Source: Pycnopodia helianthoides
Lineage: Eukaryota > Echinodermata > Asteroidea > Forcipulatida > Asteriidae
Assembly (NCBI GenBank): GCA_032158295.1
Contig: CM063246.1
Location: 19,340,991 to 19,404,990, forward strand
Length of the DNA: 64,000 nt
Reading direction: 5' to 3'
The notes below the pieces were generated by a model. That model was not told the DNA's origin, made no database searches, and saw only the letters and a program-made list of their open reading frames with translations. Every line of letters begins with the position of its first letter. Position 1 is the first letter of the stretch. Positions 36,401 to 48,400 of the stretch are shown piece after piece. A program made the translations under genes and the position numbers.

Positions 36401-39400
36401 AGTTATTTTCACAAGAACTTCAACACATCATTTGGCAAGGTGACAGCTGGTACCAGCCGCATCTTTGGCCACACCATTCGTGGACGGATACCAACCCTCA
36501 GAAATCCGAGAAAGGATTCACTCATTAATCGTTTCATAGATTCAAATGTTTTTGGGTGAACAAATATCCAAACTATACTACTACGAATCGGATCCTTTCT
36601 CAAAATAGTCTATACCATCAACAGCTGCAGTGCTTTTCACCAAGTAAGTTTGTTATGGTCTTTAATGTTTGAGTATATACCAATCTATGACTCTACCTAA
36701 AAAGAAAATAAAACAATGAAAGACAATACAAACAAAGTTTCAAGCAATGTTTTTTTTATTTAAGTCAGCAATGATGAAATCAGTACCAACCTGAGAAAAT
36801 CTGTCTCTTGTTGCATTAGCATACTGTGGAAACAAAGACAAATACAATAATAATGACAATATCTTTGACAAATAAAAATGAGGCGGATTGTGAGTGAGGA
36901 GAACATACATGTATAACTGAAGAGTAGGATAAAAATCAAAAACTATACAGTCAACTCTCGTTATAATAAGGTTGCTGGGACTGCCCAACTAACTTCTTTA
37001 TCAAAATATTAACAATAATAATACAAAACATTTACCTAGCGCATAATGTAACAGCCTCTATGCCACAAAACAAAACAATGAAATTTAAGAAGCAATGCGA
37101 TACAAAAAAGAAGATTCAAATGGAATAAAGTCAGCTTGACAATATGAACTGGTAAGTCATTCCATAATGAAGGTCCATTGAAGTCGAAGGCTCTTTGACC
37201 ACATAATTTTGCAGAAACAGTAGTTTGCGTCAGTAAGGATTGGCCAGCAGAACGTAGCTCTAGGACGAACAGGAATACAGTCATGCAGGTATAACAGGAA
37301 CTTTGTTATAAAAGGACAGCAAAACAAGAAACACTAAACAGAAATGAGATTCGGGACTTCAGAAGAATACTTTATAACATTATTATGCAAAAATGGCATG
37401 TCCACATCAATTTACAATTTTGAACACAGCATTGTATACTCAGTTAGTAATTGGTTTGTTACAACAGTCGGTAACCCATAATTACATGGAGTACAATAGC
37501 TTGCACAAAAAAACAAAGATCAGTACAATTTTTATAAATTTTGGTTTTGCTTAAACGTTTAAAAAGTGTCAAAACAAATTTCAAGGTGTCTGTCTCGTAA
37601 ACATTTTTACATGTTTAAACGTGTAATTGTCGCAACACTTCTAACCACATAGCTGCCAACTTTGCATCTTGCAATCAGGGAGATATTTATAATTACATTC
37701 CACATGACCAGAAAAATTTCCCATAATCAGAGAGATTTTCTAAACTATTCAACAGAACATGGACAGACTGATTTTTTTTCAGGGACCATTCTGCAGAATC
37801 AGGGAGGGTTAGCCAATTGGTGCTCGATATGGGGCAGAGGGTAACCCCCCCCCTATTGTGTCTTCATTGTGTGCTTGGAATCTCAGGAATTCTTTTGAGG
37901 ATTTTAGGGGGGGGGGGAGTTCTATACAAGAGGAAAATAGTGTGTTATAGTATGCAGGCAAGCAACTGTAACTTCACCAAAAAAGAGGAAATTACAAAAT
38001 TCAAATGATTTTTGAATGGTAAAACTGAGAATAAAAAAAGAGGAAATCAGCTGATTCGAGGAAAAGTTGCATGCCTGAGTATGGGAACATTGGGGGGGGG
38101 GGGACCCTCTACCCCATATCGGGCAGGCTATAGAGTTGGCAGCTCTGCAACTGGTACATGTGTTAAGGGTAGGGTTTACAGGATAGAAAAACGATTCACA
38201 CGCACTTACTTCTCTGTCTGCCATGGCCGCATTGGCAAGGTGCTCCACCATGGTGGTTGCCACGGCGGGATCAGGCTTGGACGGACGGAAATCTTTGGGA
38301 TAGTCAAACTCCGTCTGGTGGAGATGACTAGGTTTGGAAGATTTGGGTCTGGAGTTCCACGCACTGTGAGGCTTCTGCATTGGATCAGTACAAAAAGTAA
38401 AATACAATTTTAAGAAAAAAGTCCGAGATAAGCACCCCCCAAAATTTTTTTAGATCATAACTCTCTTTTCAATAAATACTTGTTGTCATAACTCTGAATT
38501 CTAGAAATAAAAGATATGAAAATAGTTCAGATATTGTTATTGTTATTTATTCGGCCAAAATATGCAACAATCATACAGACATACATGAGAGTGAACGGAT
38601 AATTCTATATAGACAAGGATAGATAACAATGTCTAGTTTATAAATGTACAGACTGAAATTAATAAATGGATTTTAAAAGCAGGAGTAAGGGGCAGGGGAT
38701 GGGAGAGAAGAGAATGGGTATGGGTGTAGAGAGCAAACAATTGAAAGTCCAAGTAACAATACATGTATAACAAAGCAGCAATTGAACACGGGCTAATAAT
38801 TAAAGGAAACATTAATCGTGAAGGCAAGATAGAAACTGAAACATTTTTATCAAGAAAAGATACAATAAAAGCCTCATGTGAGAGTTTCAGCTGCATACAG
38901 TGTGTACTTGCAGAGAAAACAGCAAACGGTATTCCATACGATTGTCAAATCCATCCATGTTTAGCGAGATGACAGCGGGTACCAACCACATCTCTGGCTG
39001 CAGCATTCGCGAAATAGACACCAACCCTGAGAAATCTGAGAAAGATTTCATGCATGCGTCGTTTCTCAGATTCAGATGTTTTTGGGTGAAAAATCATCAA
39101 AACAATATTACTTCAAAGGGAAACCTTTCTCAAAATAGTTTATACTACCAACAGCTGCCGTGCTTCTCACACATTTTTGGAGTACTTACCAATCTATTAC
39201 CCCACCTTTAAAAAAATGCCAAATTATTTTCTACCCACCTCCAGATACGGGTTGGAAGTCTTCTTCATGCTGGCCAGCCCAATGCCACTAGCTTGCTTCA
39301 GGAGGACTCTGTGCCTAGCCAGCTGTTGGTCCAGGAAGTCCTGCCTCCGCTGGAGCCTTTCCTTTGCCTTGGACAAGGCTTGTTTCTCCAGCTGGCTGAA

Positions 39401-42400
39401 GTGGCGATTGAGGAGCCCAATCGAGAGCATAGCCCAGTGGTGAAGAGCTCTTGTCTTTTATGGAATACAAAAATAAAAAAGAAGTTTGTAAATTCATAAA
39501 TAGATATACAATGCCATACGTTTTTTTTCTTCATTTACTAAGAAATGTGGTCGTGCACAAATATCATAAATAAAGTCAAAGTAAATACAATGACTGTGCA
39601 TATCGGCGAGTACATGTAAATGTGCATTTTGACAAGAACTGGATACCTCTGCAGCGTCACATTTGTTTTCATCTAGTTCTTGGTATTTAAAGTGTAAAGT
39701 TGTATTCTCATCTAGTTCTTTATATTAATACTGTAAAGTTGTATTCTCATCTAGTTCTTGATATTTTATACTGTAAAGTTGTATTCTCTGTACTGATCTC
39801 TTTTGAGTGATAATTTCCTTTTTGATTTTATACTGTGAAAAATAAACATACTTTGAACCTTGAGTATAATATGACCAGGAACCAACAAGACTATTGAGTC
39901 TGTGATTTTAACTTGGGGTAATGAGACTGAGAATATTTTCTTCAGATTCCTATTTCTTTTCACCTTGTTTACAGCATTCACTTGTTTCTCTTCATCCTGT
40001 AGAAACTTGGGAGGAGCAGTACCTATAAGTAAGGATGAGAATAATGTATCTAATTAATAAAATGTTAAGTATCAAGTAATAAACCACAAGGTAAACTGAC
40101 TGGGTAGATTTTAAATAGTTTTGGGTTGAACAAAGACAAATTGACTCGAGCGGGATTTGAACCAATGACCTACTGATTAACTGGCCGGCGCTCTACCAAC
40201 TAAAATCTCTGGCCTTGGGCCAGTAGTACAGTATTAAATTCGTGACCTGGATAGAAATACTCACCAACGATATTTGCCACGTGGACAGCAGCTGCCTGGT
40301 CTCCCATCCATGCCCTATGTAAAGAAGGAGAGGTACAGTTTGATTAGGAATCAGAACAGAAAAAAACTTTCTCAGTATAAAGTAGGTGTACATGTAAACA
40401 TGGTAAATGTAAATTCATCAGGAATGTTGTACCTGGACATGTACTCTGTCTTCCAAAGACGCAACGCACCTTCTTCAATGACATTTTAGCTTCCAAGATA
40501 CGCAACGTACAGTTTGTATCTTGAAAACTCAATTGGTTAGATCAAGACCTCATATACATGTAACCACCAATAAAAAAGTAAAAAAAAAAAACAGTCTCCA
40601 GTTTCCTTGGCATGAAACACTTGAGAATATTTCCATTGTCCCCTGGACAGGATGACAGTCCATCACAGGTTACTCCTCAGCCCTTGCCGGTACCAATTTT
40701 TACTCTTGGGTGGAGAGAAGCAATTATGATAAAAGGCCTTGCTCAAGGACACAAGTGTTGCGAAGGACCAGCCAGGATTCGAGCATCTGCTGATCAGAAG
40801 CACCAGAGCTTCAGTCCTGTGCTCTTAACTGCTCCACCATGACACGTCATGAATGTGTACCTCACAAAAAATCCTAACCTTTAAGTAGCGCCCTCAAAAA
40901 AGGAAAAACATGGCAATCTCACTGGTCCATTCACTATCACATGCCAGATGCTATTGTTGCCGTAGATCAAGCACGCACCAGTACACATGCACCTGTAGGT
41001 AATTATGCATGCATAGACTGTCGCTTGTGCAACAGTCTACTACATGTACCACTGCGCTTAACAAAGCAAACATTGACCTGTCGCAATGATGTAGTACACA
41101 CAGGTCAACATATTGCCCTAGCCACATACTAAACACATGAAAAATGGCGGCACAGGTAAAATGTAAAATCCGTGTTTTCTTCAGCTCAATGACGCTGAAC
41201 AAGAGAAGTATGAGGTACAGTAAAACAAATATGTATGGTGCATATAGAGTATTCAGTTCAATTCAATACATATTTATTTTGGTATTGCCCTCACATGATA
41301 TACTGTACATGTAATACATCATTAGTGTTTCATAAATATTAACAAGTCAGAACGGCAAAACTTAGGATTGGGTTAAGCCTTGGCTTTTGTACCCTAACCT
41401 ACATGTATTGACAGACTAACACTGCAATAAGACTCACAAAGACATGTATGATTTATTTCAGGTGGCGAGCCAATTTGCTCCACTCAGTATTGGAAGTTGA
41501 CAAAACGAGTTCCCTCGGCTTTGCCTCGGGGACTAGTTTGCAAGCTTCCATTATCGAGGGGAGCTAATATCGGCTGTCTACCCTCAAACAATGAGTTAAA
41601 ACTATTCGTAACTGTACTTAGTCTTACATGCTGAAAGAGTTAAAGCTTTGCGAGGTGTAGGGAGTAGGTTAAGGGGTAACAACACTGTAAATTAAACTTC
41701 ATCTCCACCCTGGTTCAACAAATTAATTCACATATTTTATGATAAAATAGTGTTCCTAGATGCAAGAATAACACTGTCTGCAAATTGCCGCGTCAGTGCA
41801 AAAACAGATCTTGATTTTGCAAAAACTGGTTGTATCTCACACAAAAATGCTCCGTGCAAAAACGTTGCATCTCGACGCATACTTGTTTTGTATACGTGTA
41901 TATCCAGGCTATTTTAAAGGGTGTGTACAGCATTGGTAAGATTGAAAATATAAATGTTCACAGATTTGCACATAACTTACATTGTATAAAGATGGTCATG
42001 GTGGTAAACTTCAGTTGAAAAAGTTTTGCTTTAAATGCTAAAGTTTTTAGGAAATGAGTAAAACTATTAGTCTTTATCACTGGTGATAAAATCCGATGTT
42101 TGAAAACAGTGGAAACATAGCCCTATAATGGGGTTTTTCAATGTTTTCTCATGACTCCGAAGACCGATTGAGCTTAACATTTTACAGGTTTGTTATGTCA
42201 TGTAAATGATGGGTCACAATCACATAAAGTGCGGATATAGCCTAGTCTGTGAAAATTACCAATGTTGTACATTTGCATTCAGCGAGATATACTGCTTTGA
42301 CAATTTCAGACTCACGTGTAACAAAAGCGCTATTTTAGGAGATACTGTGTACATGTATGCAACGTCTTGACATTGACACAACAAAATAAAGGTTTACCTT

Positions 42401-42555
42401 TTGACAAGCATAATGAGGCAGTTCAGCTGGTCTTGGACTCGTTGGGTCTCAGCTTTACCCTCTAGGACTTCCTCCCTCATTCTAGCGATGGCTTCACGAA
42501 AGGCCCTGTTGTCTAAATTGGCACTCCCCGAGCGCAGATGCCCTCGACTTGTCAT
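33450..42555 (-). CDS. Unrecognised charged, coiled-coil-like protein, 397 aa (8 exons)
   Basis: Exons in transcript order: 42555-42398, 40314-40265, 40022-39964, 39454-39239, 38374-38210, 36823-36791, 35938-35827, 33850-33450. All introns are GT-AG and the lengths sum to 1194 nt with every phase matching, so the model is well supported. Residues 1-69 carry a helix with EAIARMREEVLEGKAETQRV and the motif RAWMGDQAAAVHVANIVG. Residues 90-161 are Lys/Glu/Gln-rich and helical (FSQLEKQALSKAKERLQRRQ). Residues 162-300 are Pro/Ser/Arg-rich and probably disordered. The C-terminus has further heptad-like helices (LQAKFTALEQEFSLFDREEA). No signal peptide, membrane segment or enzyme motif is seen. The style recalls ciliary or centrosomal scaffold proteins, but I cannot name the family. 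Exon 6 is only 33 nt. Confidence 0.82.
34100..35410. repeat. Higher-order tandem repeat with ATTCAATGTG microsatellite
   Basis: Units of about 383, 382 and 304 bp. Each starts with a run of 10-bp ATTCAATGTR repeats and continues with a shared segment containing CAAGAACTCAAGAAAATGCA and ACCATGCTGCCAGATG. The last unit is shortened. It lies in the last intron of the coiled-coil-like gene. Confidence 0.92.
36258..36699. mobile_element. MITE with ~21-bp inverted ends (GGTAGGGTCATAGATTGGT)
   Basis: Left end AAAGGTAGGGTCATAGATTGG, right end CCAATCTATGACTCTACCTA. It is intronic in the coiled-coil-like gene; a relative is present at 38801-39210. Confidence 0.85.
37826..38120. mobile_element. MITE with GATATGGGGCAGAGGGT ends and poly-C/G tracts
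   Basis: Left end GATATGGGGCAGAGGGTAAC and right end the inverted GACCCTCTACCCCATATC. Homopolymer C and G tracts sit just inside both ends. A partial relative lies at about 48524-48660 in the P450 gene. Confidence 0.8.
38801..39210. mobile_element. Second copy of the GGTAGGGTCATAG-type MITE, left end altered
   Basis: Shares GAGAAAACAGCAA, GATTCAGATGTTTTTGGGTG and CCAATCTATTACCCCACCTT with 36258-36699. It ends 28 bases beyond the donor of the exon at 39239-39454. Confidence 0.8.
40081..40205 (-). repeat. tRNA-derived SINE
   Basis: On the minus strand: a GTTGGTAGAGCGCCGGCC A-box region, GGTTCAAATCCCGCTCGAGT B-box region and the GTTCAACCC tail shared with 46540-46671 and 63734-64000. Confidence 0.75.
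40740..40852 (-). repeat. tRNA-Leu-like SINE
   Basis: Reverse strand resembles the head at 9686-9772 (GTTAAGAGCACAGGACTGAAG arm), followed by the GTGTCCTTGAGCAAGGCCTT block common in these repeats. Confidence 0.65.
41916..42285. mobile_element. MITE-like repeat, relative of 30419-30726
   Basis: Starts AAAGGGTGTGTACAGCATTGG and ends ATTACCAATGTTGTACATTTG, with the same GACCGATTGAGCTTAA interior block. It lies in intron 1 of the coiled-coil-like gene. Confidence 0.7.
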
Positions 42556-44728
42556 ATTTTGTACATTTAAGGCGGACTTTAAAAAAGTCTGGTCTTTTTG
42601 CACTCAGTCTCAGGAGTCAGGTCTCACTCTCAGTCAAGCTCATCTGAATATATATAATTGAAAACAAGATTTTGACAAGATATTAAAAGGTAAACAATTT
42701 GAGTGCTCACTCAGACCCTATAACTAAGCCAGATATTGTCCAAATGTTAAAGGAAAATATTGTGACTTGTGTTGGGTCCATCCAAACTTATAATTAATAC
42801 TATAGTAACCAGGTCCAGGCTAGCTATATAACATTAATAATATTTATTGATATTGGTCAGAATCCGAGTCAGTCAGGTAACCCCCATTTCACGGCCAATC
42901 CAATGGATTTCCCCCGTATCCTTGGCCCTGCTTGCACTACGTTTGTGCCGACCATAAGTCATTGCAAGGTGCCTAAGTTCATTCCTGCCCATGGTCGACT
43001 GGCGATGTATAATTTTCTCACGTAACGGATGCAACACACAAATACTACATTGTATTGTAACCACTTTCTGAGCATTTCCTTTTTATAGTCACTATCTGAA
43101 AATGACTCCAAAATACCCAAAACAACAACTAAGCTAAATATACTGTAACTGAAACAGGTGACAACAAATAAGAGACAACTTTGTGCTAGAGAGAATCGTT
43201 TAAACTTACCGCAATTGTACTTTTAGACAATGTTTTATGCCTTCACAAGGCAGACGACTTCTGAATTGTAATGTTACCTTGCAACCAGACATAGTACCAC
43301 TTGAGGGCGCTCTCAATCATCTCTATCGCCGGGGGGGGGGGGGGGGCTGACAGGTGCACCACACAGTAAACTTCCATTGACCTTCAGTTTAAAATCCCTT
43401 AACTTTACTGTGACAAAAATCTTGCAGTGATTGAAATTTTCCTGTTCTTACAAAATTAAAACTTTCATTCAGCTTGTTTTGTTTTCGTTGAGCTACACGT
43501 ACTTATAAATTTTGTTTAGTTTAACAACCGAAATTTCCTACTGCATCGAACGTACGCATAGGCCTAATGTTTCCCTAAATTAATCTGACGAATGAAAAGG
43601 CTATCAAGATACCATTGCAAGCAATTACAGATTAGGGAACCTTCCACCTGTGTTTTATTACAGCAGTATTATATAAGAATAATTATTGATGATACCTCTG
43701 TTGTAAAAAATAAATAGCAGTGATAAATTTCAGAACACGACACCACCCAATAAATAATGCAAAGTTTACACCACATCTGTTCAGATTCAAACACCTTAGA
43801 AAATATAATCGATATTGGCATTTAAAGAGTACCAAATAACGAGTAGTAGAACGTTATTTTAAAGCAAAATCAAACAATAGTATTATTTGCAATTCACCTA
43901 AAAATTCAAGGTAACGTTATAGTTACGTGGTCCAATATTCATAGACTTTTTATATACTTTTTAGAAAATTATCTATAAATTGATTAATTTGTTGTTGTTT
44001 AGTTTTCTATCTCTGAATCTTTGACAGATCATGTTGACTCAAAACGAGAACCACAACACTTTCGTATAGGGGGCCTATGCGACCAAACCAAGGTCAAAAT
44101 CAATTTTGTGATTCACTCATTTTCCAATTGATGGAGTTCTTGTGAAAATGAGGGGGAAAATGCAATTTTCTGTAGCCTCATGTTGAAACGATGTAAAATG
44201 CCACTGCGTTTGAAACAGTTCAAGTACAATTTATGTATTAAAAACGATCACTCATTAATGTGTTTATTTTAAATTAACTACCGCTTATTATTTTGTTTGT
44301 TTTAATTAACTATCGCTTATCTATGCCGATTTTTTTCCGTGCATTACCTTCCATAACAGCTCAAAACTTTCTCAAATCTAAAAAACCACAAAAACCCACA
44401 ATAATAATAATAACATAATATTAATATGTATCAATTTTCGCAAATCAGTGAACAAAACCTGAACTTGGAATCTTTAATGTTGTATCTCGATTAAAATATT
44501 TGCCTTAATTCAAAAGTCAAACAAAGACACTAATAATTAGAGAAATTACTTACTACAGCTTCAACAAAAACTTATTATTTCATAATCAATGGCTCAACTG
44601 CTTCAGGAATAATTAACTAACGAGTAAGTTGTTTTTGTATATATAACATTAGTCATAAAATCCACACAGAAAACGTAATGTCCAATTTTATACAACTTGG
44701 ACCCAACTTTTGCAGTACCCCATAATCA
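42556..44728. other. 5' region of the coiled-coil-like gene and spacer; no other gene seen
   Basis: Contains the presumed promoter and 5' UTR above 42555. A run of about 19 G lies at 43331-43347. I could not identify a TATA box or a convincing factor site. Confidence 0.5.
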
Positions 44729-45180
44729 AGCACTAATAACGAGCTCGAGGCATTATCAGGGCCCGGAATGTACCGATGTGTACCAAGCCTTCACCCTAAA
44801 ACCCAGAAATATGAATAAGAACAAGAATCAAAAGTAAACACACGAAAAAACCCAGCAAGAATCAGATATTCTATTAATCAAGACTCGTTGTGCTTTTTAA
44901 ATACCGTTAAATCCGCACTTGTTTTCATCATTATCATTATAAGTTTTTTGTTTAGTCCTTGGACTAGTCCTTTACTTAGTAACTTGGACCCTTTGGTTAG
45001 TAACTCAATACAATTGAAATTATTAATGACAAAGAAAAAAATGCATTCATTTCCTTGTTTTCACCTTATCGCAACCGACAGAGTTTTCTACCAAAATTCA
45101 CGAAACTATTATGATACACAAACCATAACAACACTGGGAAAGAGCAACATAAAAAAGTTTTAAAAAGTTATAGAGGCTCT

Positions 45181-45347
45181 GTCGTCATGATCAAAGCAGG
45201 CCTATATGGATGTACATGGAATTGTGAATTACCCAGTTACTGCCACGCCCCCCCCCCGTATCAAATCTATGGGGAGAGCGCGCGCAGTAACTGGATGAGA
45301 GTTCATAATTCCATGTACAGCCACAGGCCTGCTTCGATCATGACGAC
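45181..45347. mobile_element. Fold-back element with 63-bp arms
   Basis: Left arm 45181-45243 (GTCGTCATGATCAAAGCAGG...) and right arm 45285-45347 are inverted with few mismatches, around a GC-rich loop. It is absent from the corresponding flank of P450-B. Confidence 0.88.
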
Positions 45348-45470
45348 ACAGCACATGAATGATGAAGTTTTCAGTGAAATTCTAATAACACTATATGACA
45401 CAATACCAAGAGACAATGTCTAAGAGTCCGGATTTATTCACGCAGGTATTTATGTAGTACCGTTATTGAT

Positions 45471-48400
45471 TTATTTATTCCTTGGAGTAAATCGGAGTGT
45501 CATTCCGTTCTCTGGAAGAATCAGTCCGTGTTTGCCAATATTCGGTGGAATCTGATGGTCAGAAGGAAAGACGAAAACAAATTATAATAATGAACGTAAA
45601 AAAGCCTCTTACTGTGTCTTAATGGTGTCACGATTGCCAGGATTTGCACATGATTAACAGACCCATGCCATCCCCGAATTTATGTTAAATTAAATAAATT
45701 GATTATTAAGGTAGCTCAATTTGTTTTAATTTTGTATCATTGACACGCCCATAATTGCAAGAATATCTCTTTTACGGGTTCCCTTTTTTCAAACAATCTT
45801 CATGCACAAACTTTTGACACAATGAGCCTGACGTCATCACCCATCATGATACATCTTGGTGGCTTCATTTTGGGAGTAAAGGATTCCCTTGTGTAATAGT
45901 GAGACGCGCACCATTATCTTTTACACGCAAACCGAATCCCAAAACTAGTGCGCAACGCTGCTGCTGGTACGCTGAGCTCACGCGCACGTTTTTACACACA
46001 GAGAGCAGCTGTCGTCCACTAATCTGCCTCCTTTTGCCCCAGTAAGGGCGCTGTTTCAGAGTGTGACGTCATATGCAAGGGGTCTATAGCAGATTATGGG
46101 TAGAGTATATAGCCGCGTGTGACGTCAGCGCAGGGAGAACTACAGCATTTATCAATATGCATACTCAAAACACTGAAGTGGTGACAAGTTAAAGCACAGT
46201 TTGAATAAGCATGCCTAAACTGACGAACAACTCGAGTTAATACCTCCGTTTGACTACAGGTCTCTATACGATACTTCTGCAGGAGACGGGTCAAGACTAC
46301 AGTTATCTCCATCGAAGCGAAGCGATACCCGATGCACTTCCTTGGGCCTGCTCCAAAGGGTATCCATGACATAGGGTGCATCTTCTCTCTCTTCTCAGGT
46401 ACCCAACTGTAACAGAAACATGGAGAGAAAGTGTACTACAACACGTATCTACAAAACTCACATAGTTTGTCTCACAAACACAGCAGAGTTTCTCCATTTC
46501 CCAATTTGTAGTCACATTATTCATCAAAATAATAAGTTGTATGGGGTTGAACAAAGAAAAATTGACTAGAGCGGGATTTGAACCAACGACCTCCGGATTA
46601 ACGTACCGGCGCTCTACCAACTGAGCTTTGGAATTTACCCAGTCAGTTTCCCCTGTGGTTTATTACTTGACAAAATAATAAGTTGGAAACACTAGCGTAG
46701 AAATTAAAATTAGAAGCAAGCATACCCCGGTTGGTGGTTGCTGCTGATGCAAATCGTGACAGACAGATGTTCAAAATATCTTACCGATCAGGGTCGAATT
46801 TGTACGGTTCGGGCCACGTCTCTGGGTCGTGGTGAATCACCCATACTGGGATTTCCACCAGGATACCTGTGGGTATTGGCACACCCTTGACGACGCAATC
46901 CGACTGACAAATCCGGTCAAACCTTTAAATAATGTGGGGGAAAATTTGTGTAATTAAGCAAAAATTGATGAAAATATTTACCTTCAGTAACATGTTGGTT
47001 TGAATTGACTATAGCAAAATTAACCTCATATTTTTTTTTCATACTGGTGCTTGTGTTGATTTGAAATCATAGTTTGCTGGAAATATAAATTCATCTTTTT
47101 ATTGAATTCCATCGTTACATTCCAATGAACTAATACCTATAAAAACACCAACATAAAGAGAAAGAGAGAGAGAGAGAGAGCGAGCAACACCAGCATTGGA
47201 ATTAACAGTCCAGAGTGTGGAGTGAATGTAATTTGTGATAAATCTTAACCTAACAACCATTCCATATTGATTCTCGTCGCCAACAAGGTGTACATGGGTA
47301 CATGAGGGGGGTTGGCATTGTACCTTCTTGAGGTGGGTTAACTACAATTTGCACCACAGCGTTTGCTACGGGGCTGCATACTCCTCAGGAGCTTGTGTGT
47401 GCTTATAGGGAATGAATATTGGCTACTAAGCAAACGACGAAATTTATAAATCCCAAATTGCAAGTAAAAAGAGGGGATTCATTAAAGAAGATTCATTAAT
47501 TTGTTTTGGTCAATTTTTAAACGTGGCAGGTAAACCCCATTAGGAAAATCCACGCAATCAGGTAGGGACTGAAAAACCCAATACGGCTCCGTTCAAGAGC
47601 TGGATTGAACCGGGGTTCGACATAACCCACTCATACAACAAGATGATAACTGTGGGTTTAATACGTACTCGATGGCCGGCGGGTACACCCGCATCGCCTC
47701 GTGTAACACCATATCCAAATAAGTCAGGTCGGACACGTCCTGGAAAGTTATTTTAGTACGATCACCGACGAGATCATCTATCTCGGCTATCAAGCGCTCT
47801 TGCACCTCTGGGTTAGTGGCCAACAAGTACGCGGTGAAGCACAGGGTTGTCGTCGTCGTTTCGTAGTTACCAAGGAAGAAGATTATGGACTGGAATGGAA
47901 AATTCACAGTAACATATATAAATGCACATTTTATAGTTTTAACTGAAAAAAAGATTGCCCTCTTCATATGACCTCTAAAGTTTAAGAACAACTCATTGCC
48001 ATTGTATGAACACTTGCATACATTGCAATTTAACTTTCCCAGGTTTACTAATTTGTTGTCAAATCAATTGAGGTGATGCTACGTTTACCATGGCAACAAC
48101 TTCATCGTCAGTGAGTTGACGTTTCCCATCGACGACGACCTTCTCTTCCTCTGGAGTATCTTCGTCCTGGAAATTGTGCGCTTTCATCATCAACTGAAGA
48201 AAGTCTACATATTCCTACAAAAAAAAGGGAATAACAGTTAATACTAAAACAACGAAACAAAAGGCAACATATCATTTTCAGCATAGCTTCATACACCAGT
48301 ATGACTTGATTTCACAACTCTACGATGAGTTAAGCAAGGAGCTCATTGCCATTGCCAACAAATAAACCGTAGTGTCACAAAGCATTCGGTATGTACTATA

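Larger units (their letters stand above)
44729..48084. repeat. Segmental duplication, copy A (P450-A 3' half plus flank)
   Basis: Aligns along its length, exons and introns alike, with 59846-62943. Shared flank motif: CGGAATGTACCG...GTGTACC. Shared intron motifs include CAGATGTTCAAAATATCTTA. Homology stops at ACGT 48081-48084, next to the exon 9 donor. Confidence 0.88.

Noticed and set aside
36409..36603. 64-codon frame in intron of the coiled-coil-like gene
   Set aside because: It is inside a MITE whose second copy has the frame broken.
42556..42603. N-terminal extension of the coiled-coil-like protein
   Set aside because: The upstream in-frame start is GTG; the first ATG is at 42555.
45471..45480. 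AATAAA overlapping the P450-A stop codon as the polyadenylation signal
   Set aside because: It would put cleavage almost at the stop codon. The similar AATAAGTAAATAAA in copy B suggests coincidence of the terminal Asn-Lys codons.
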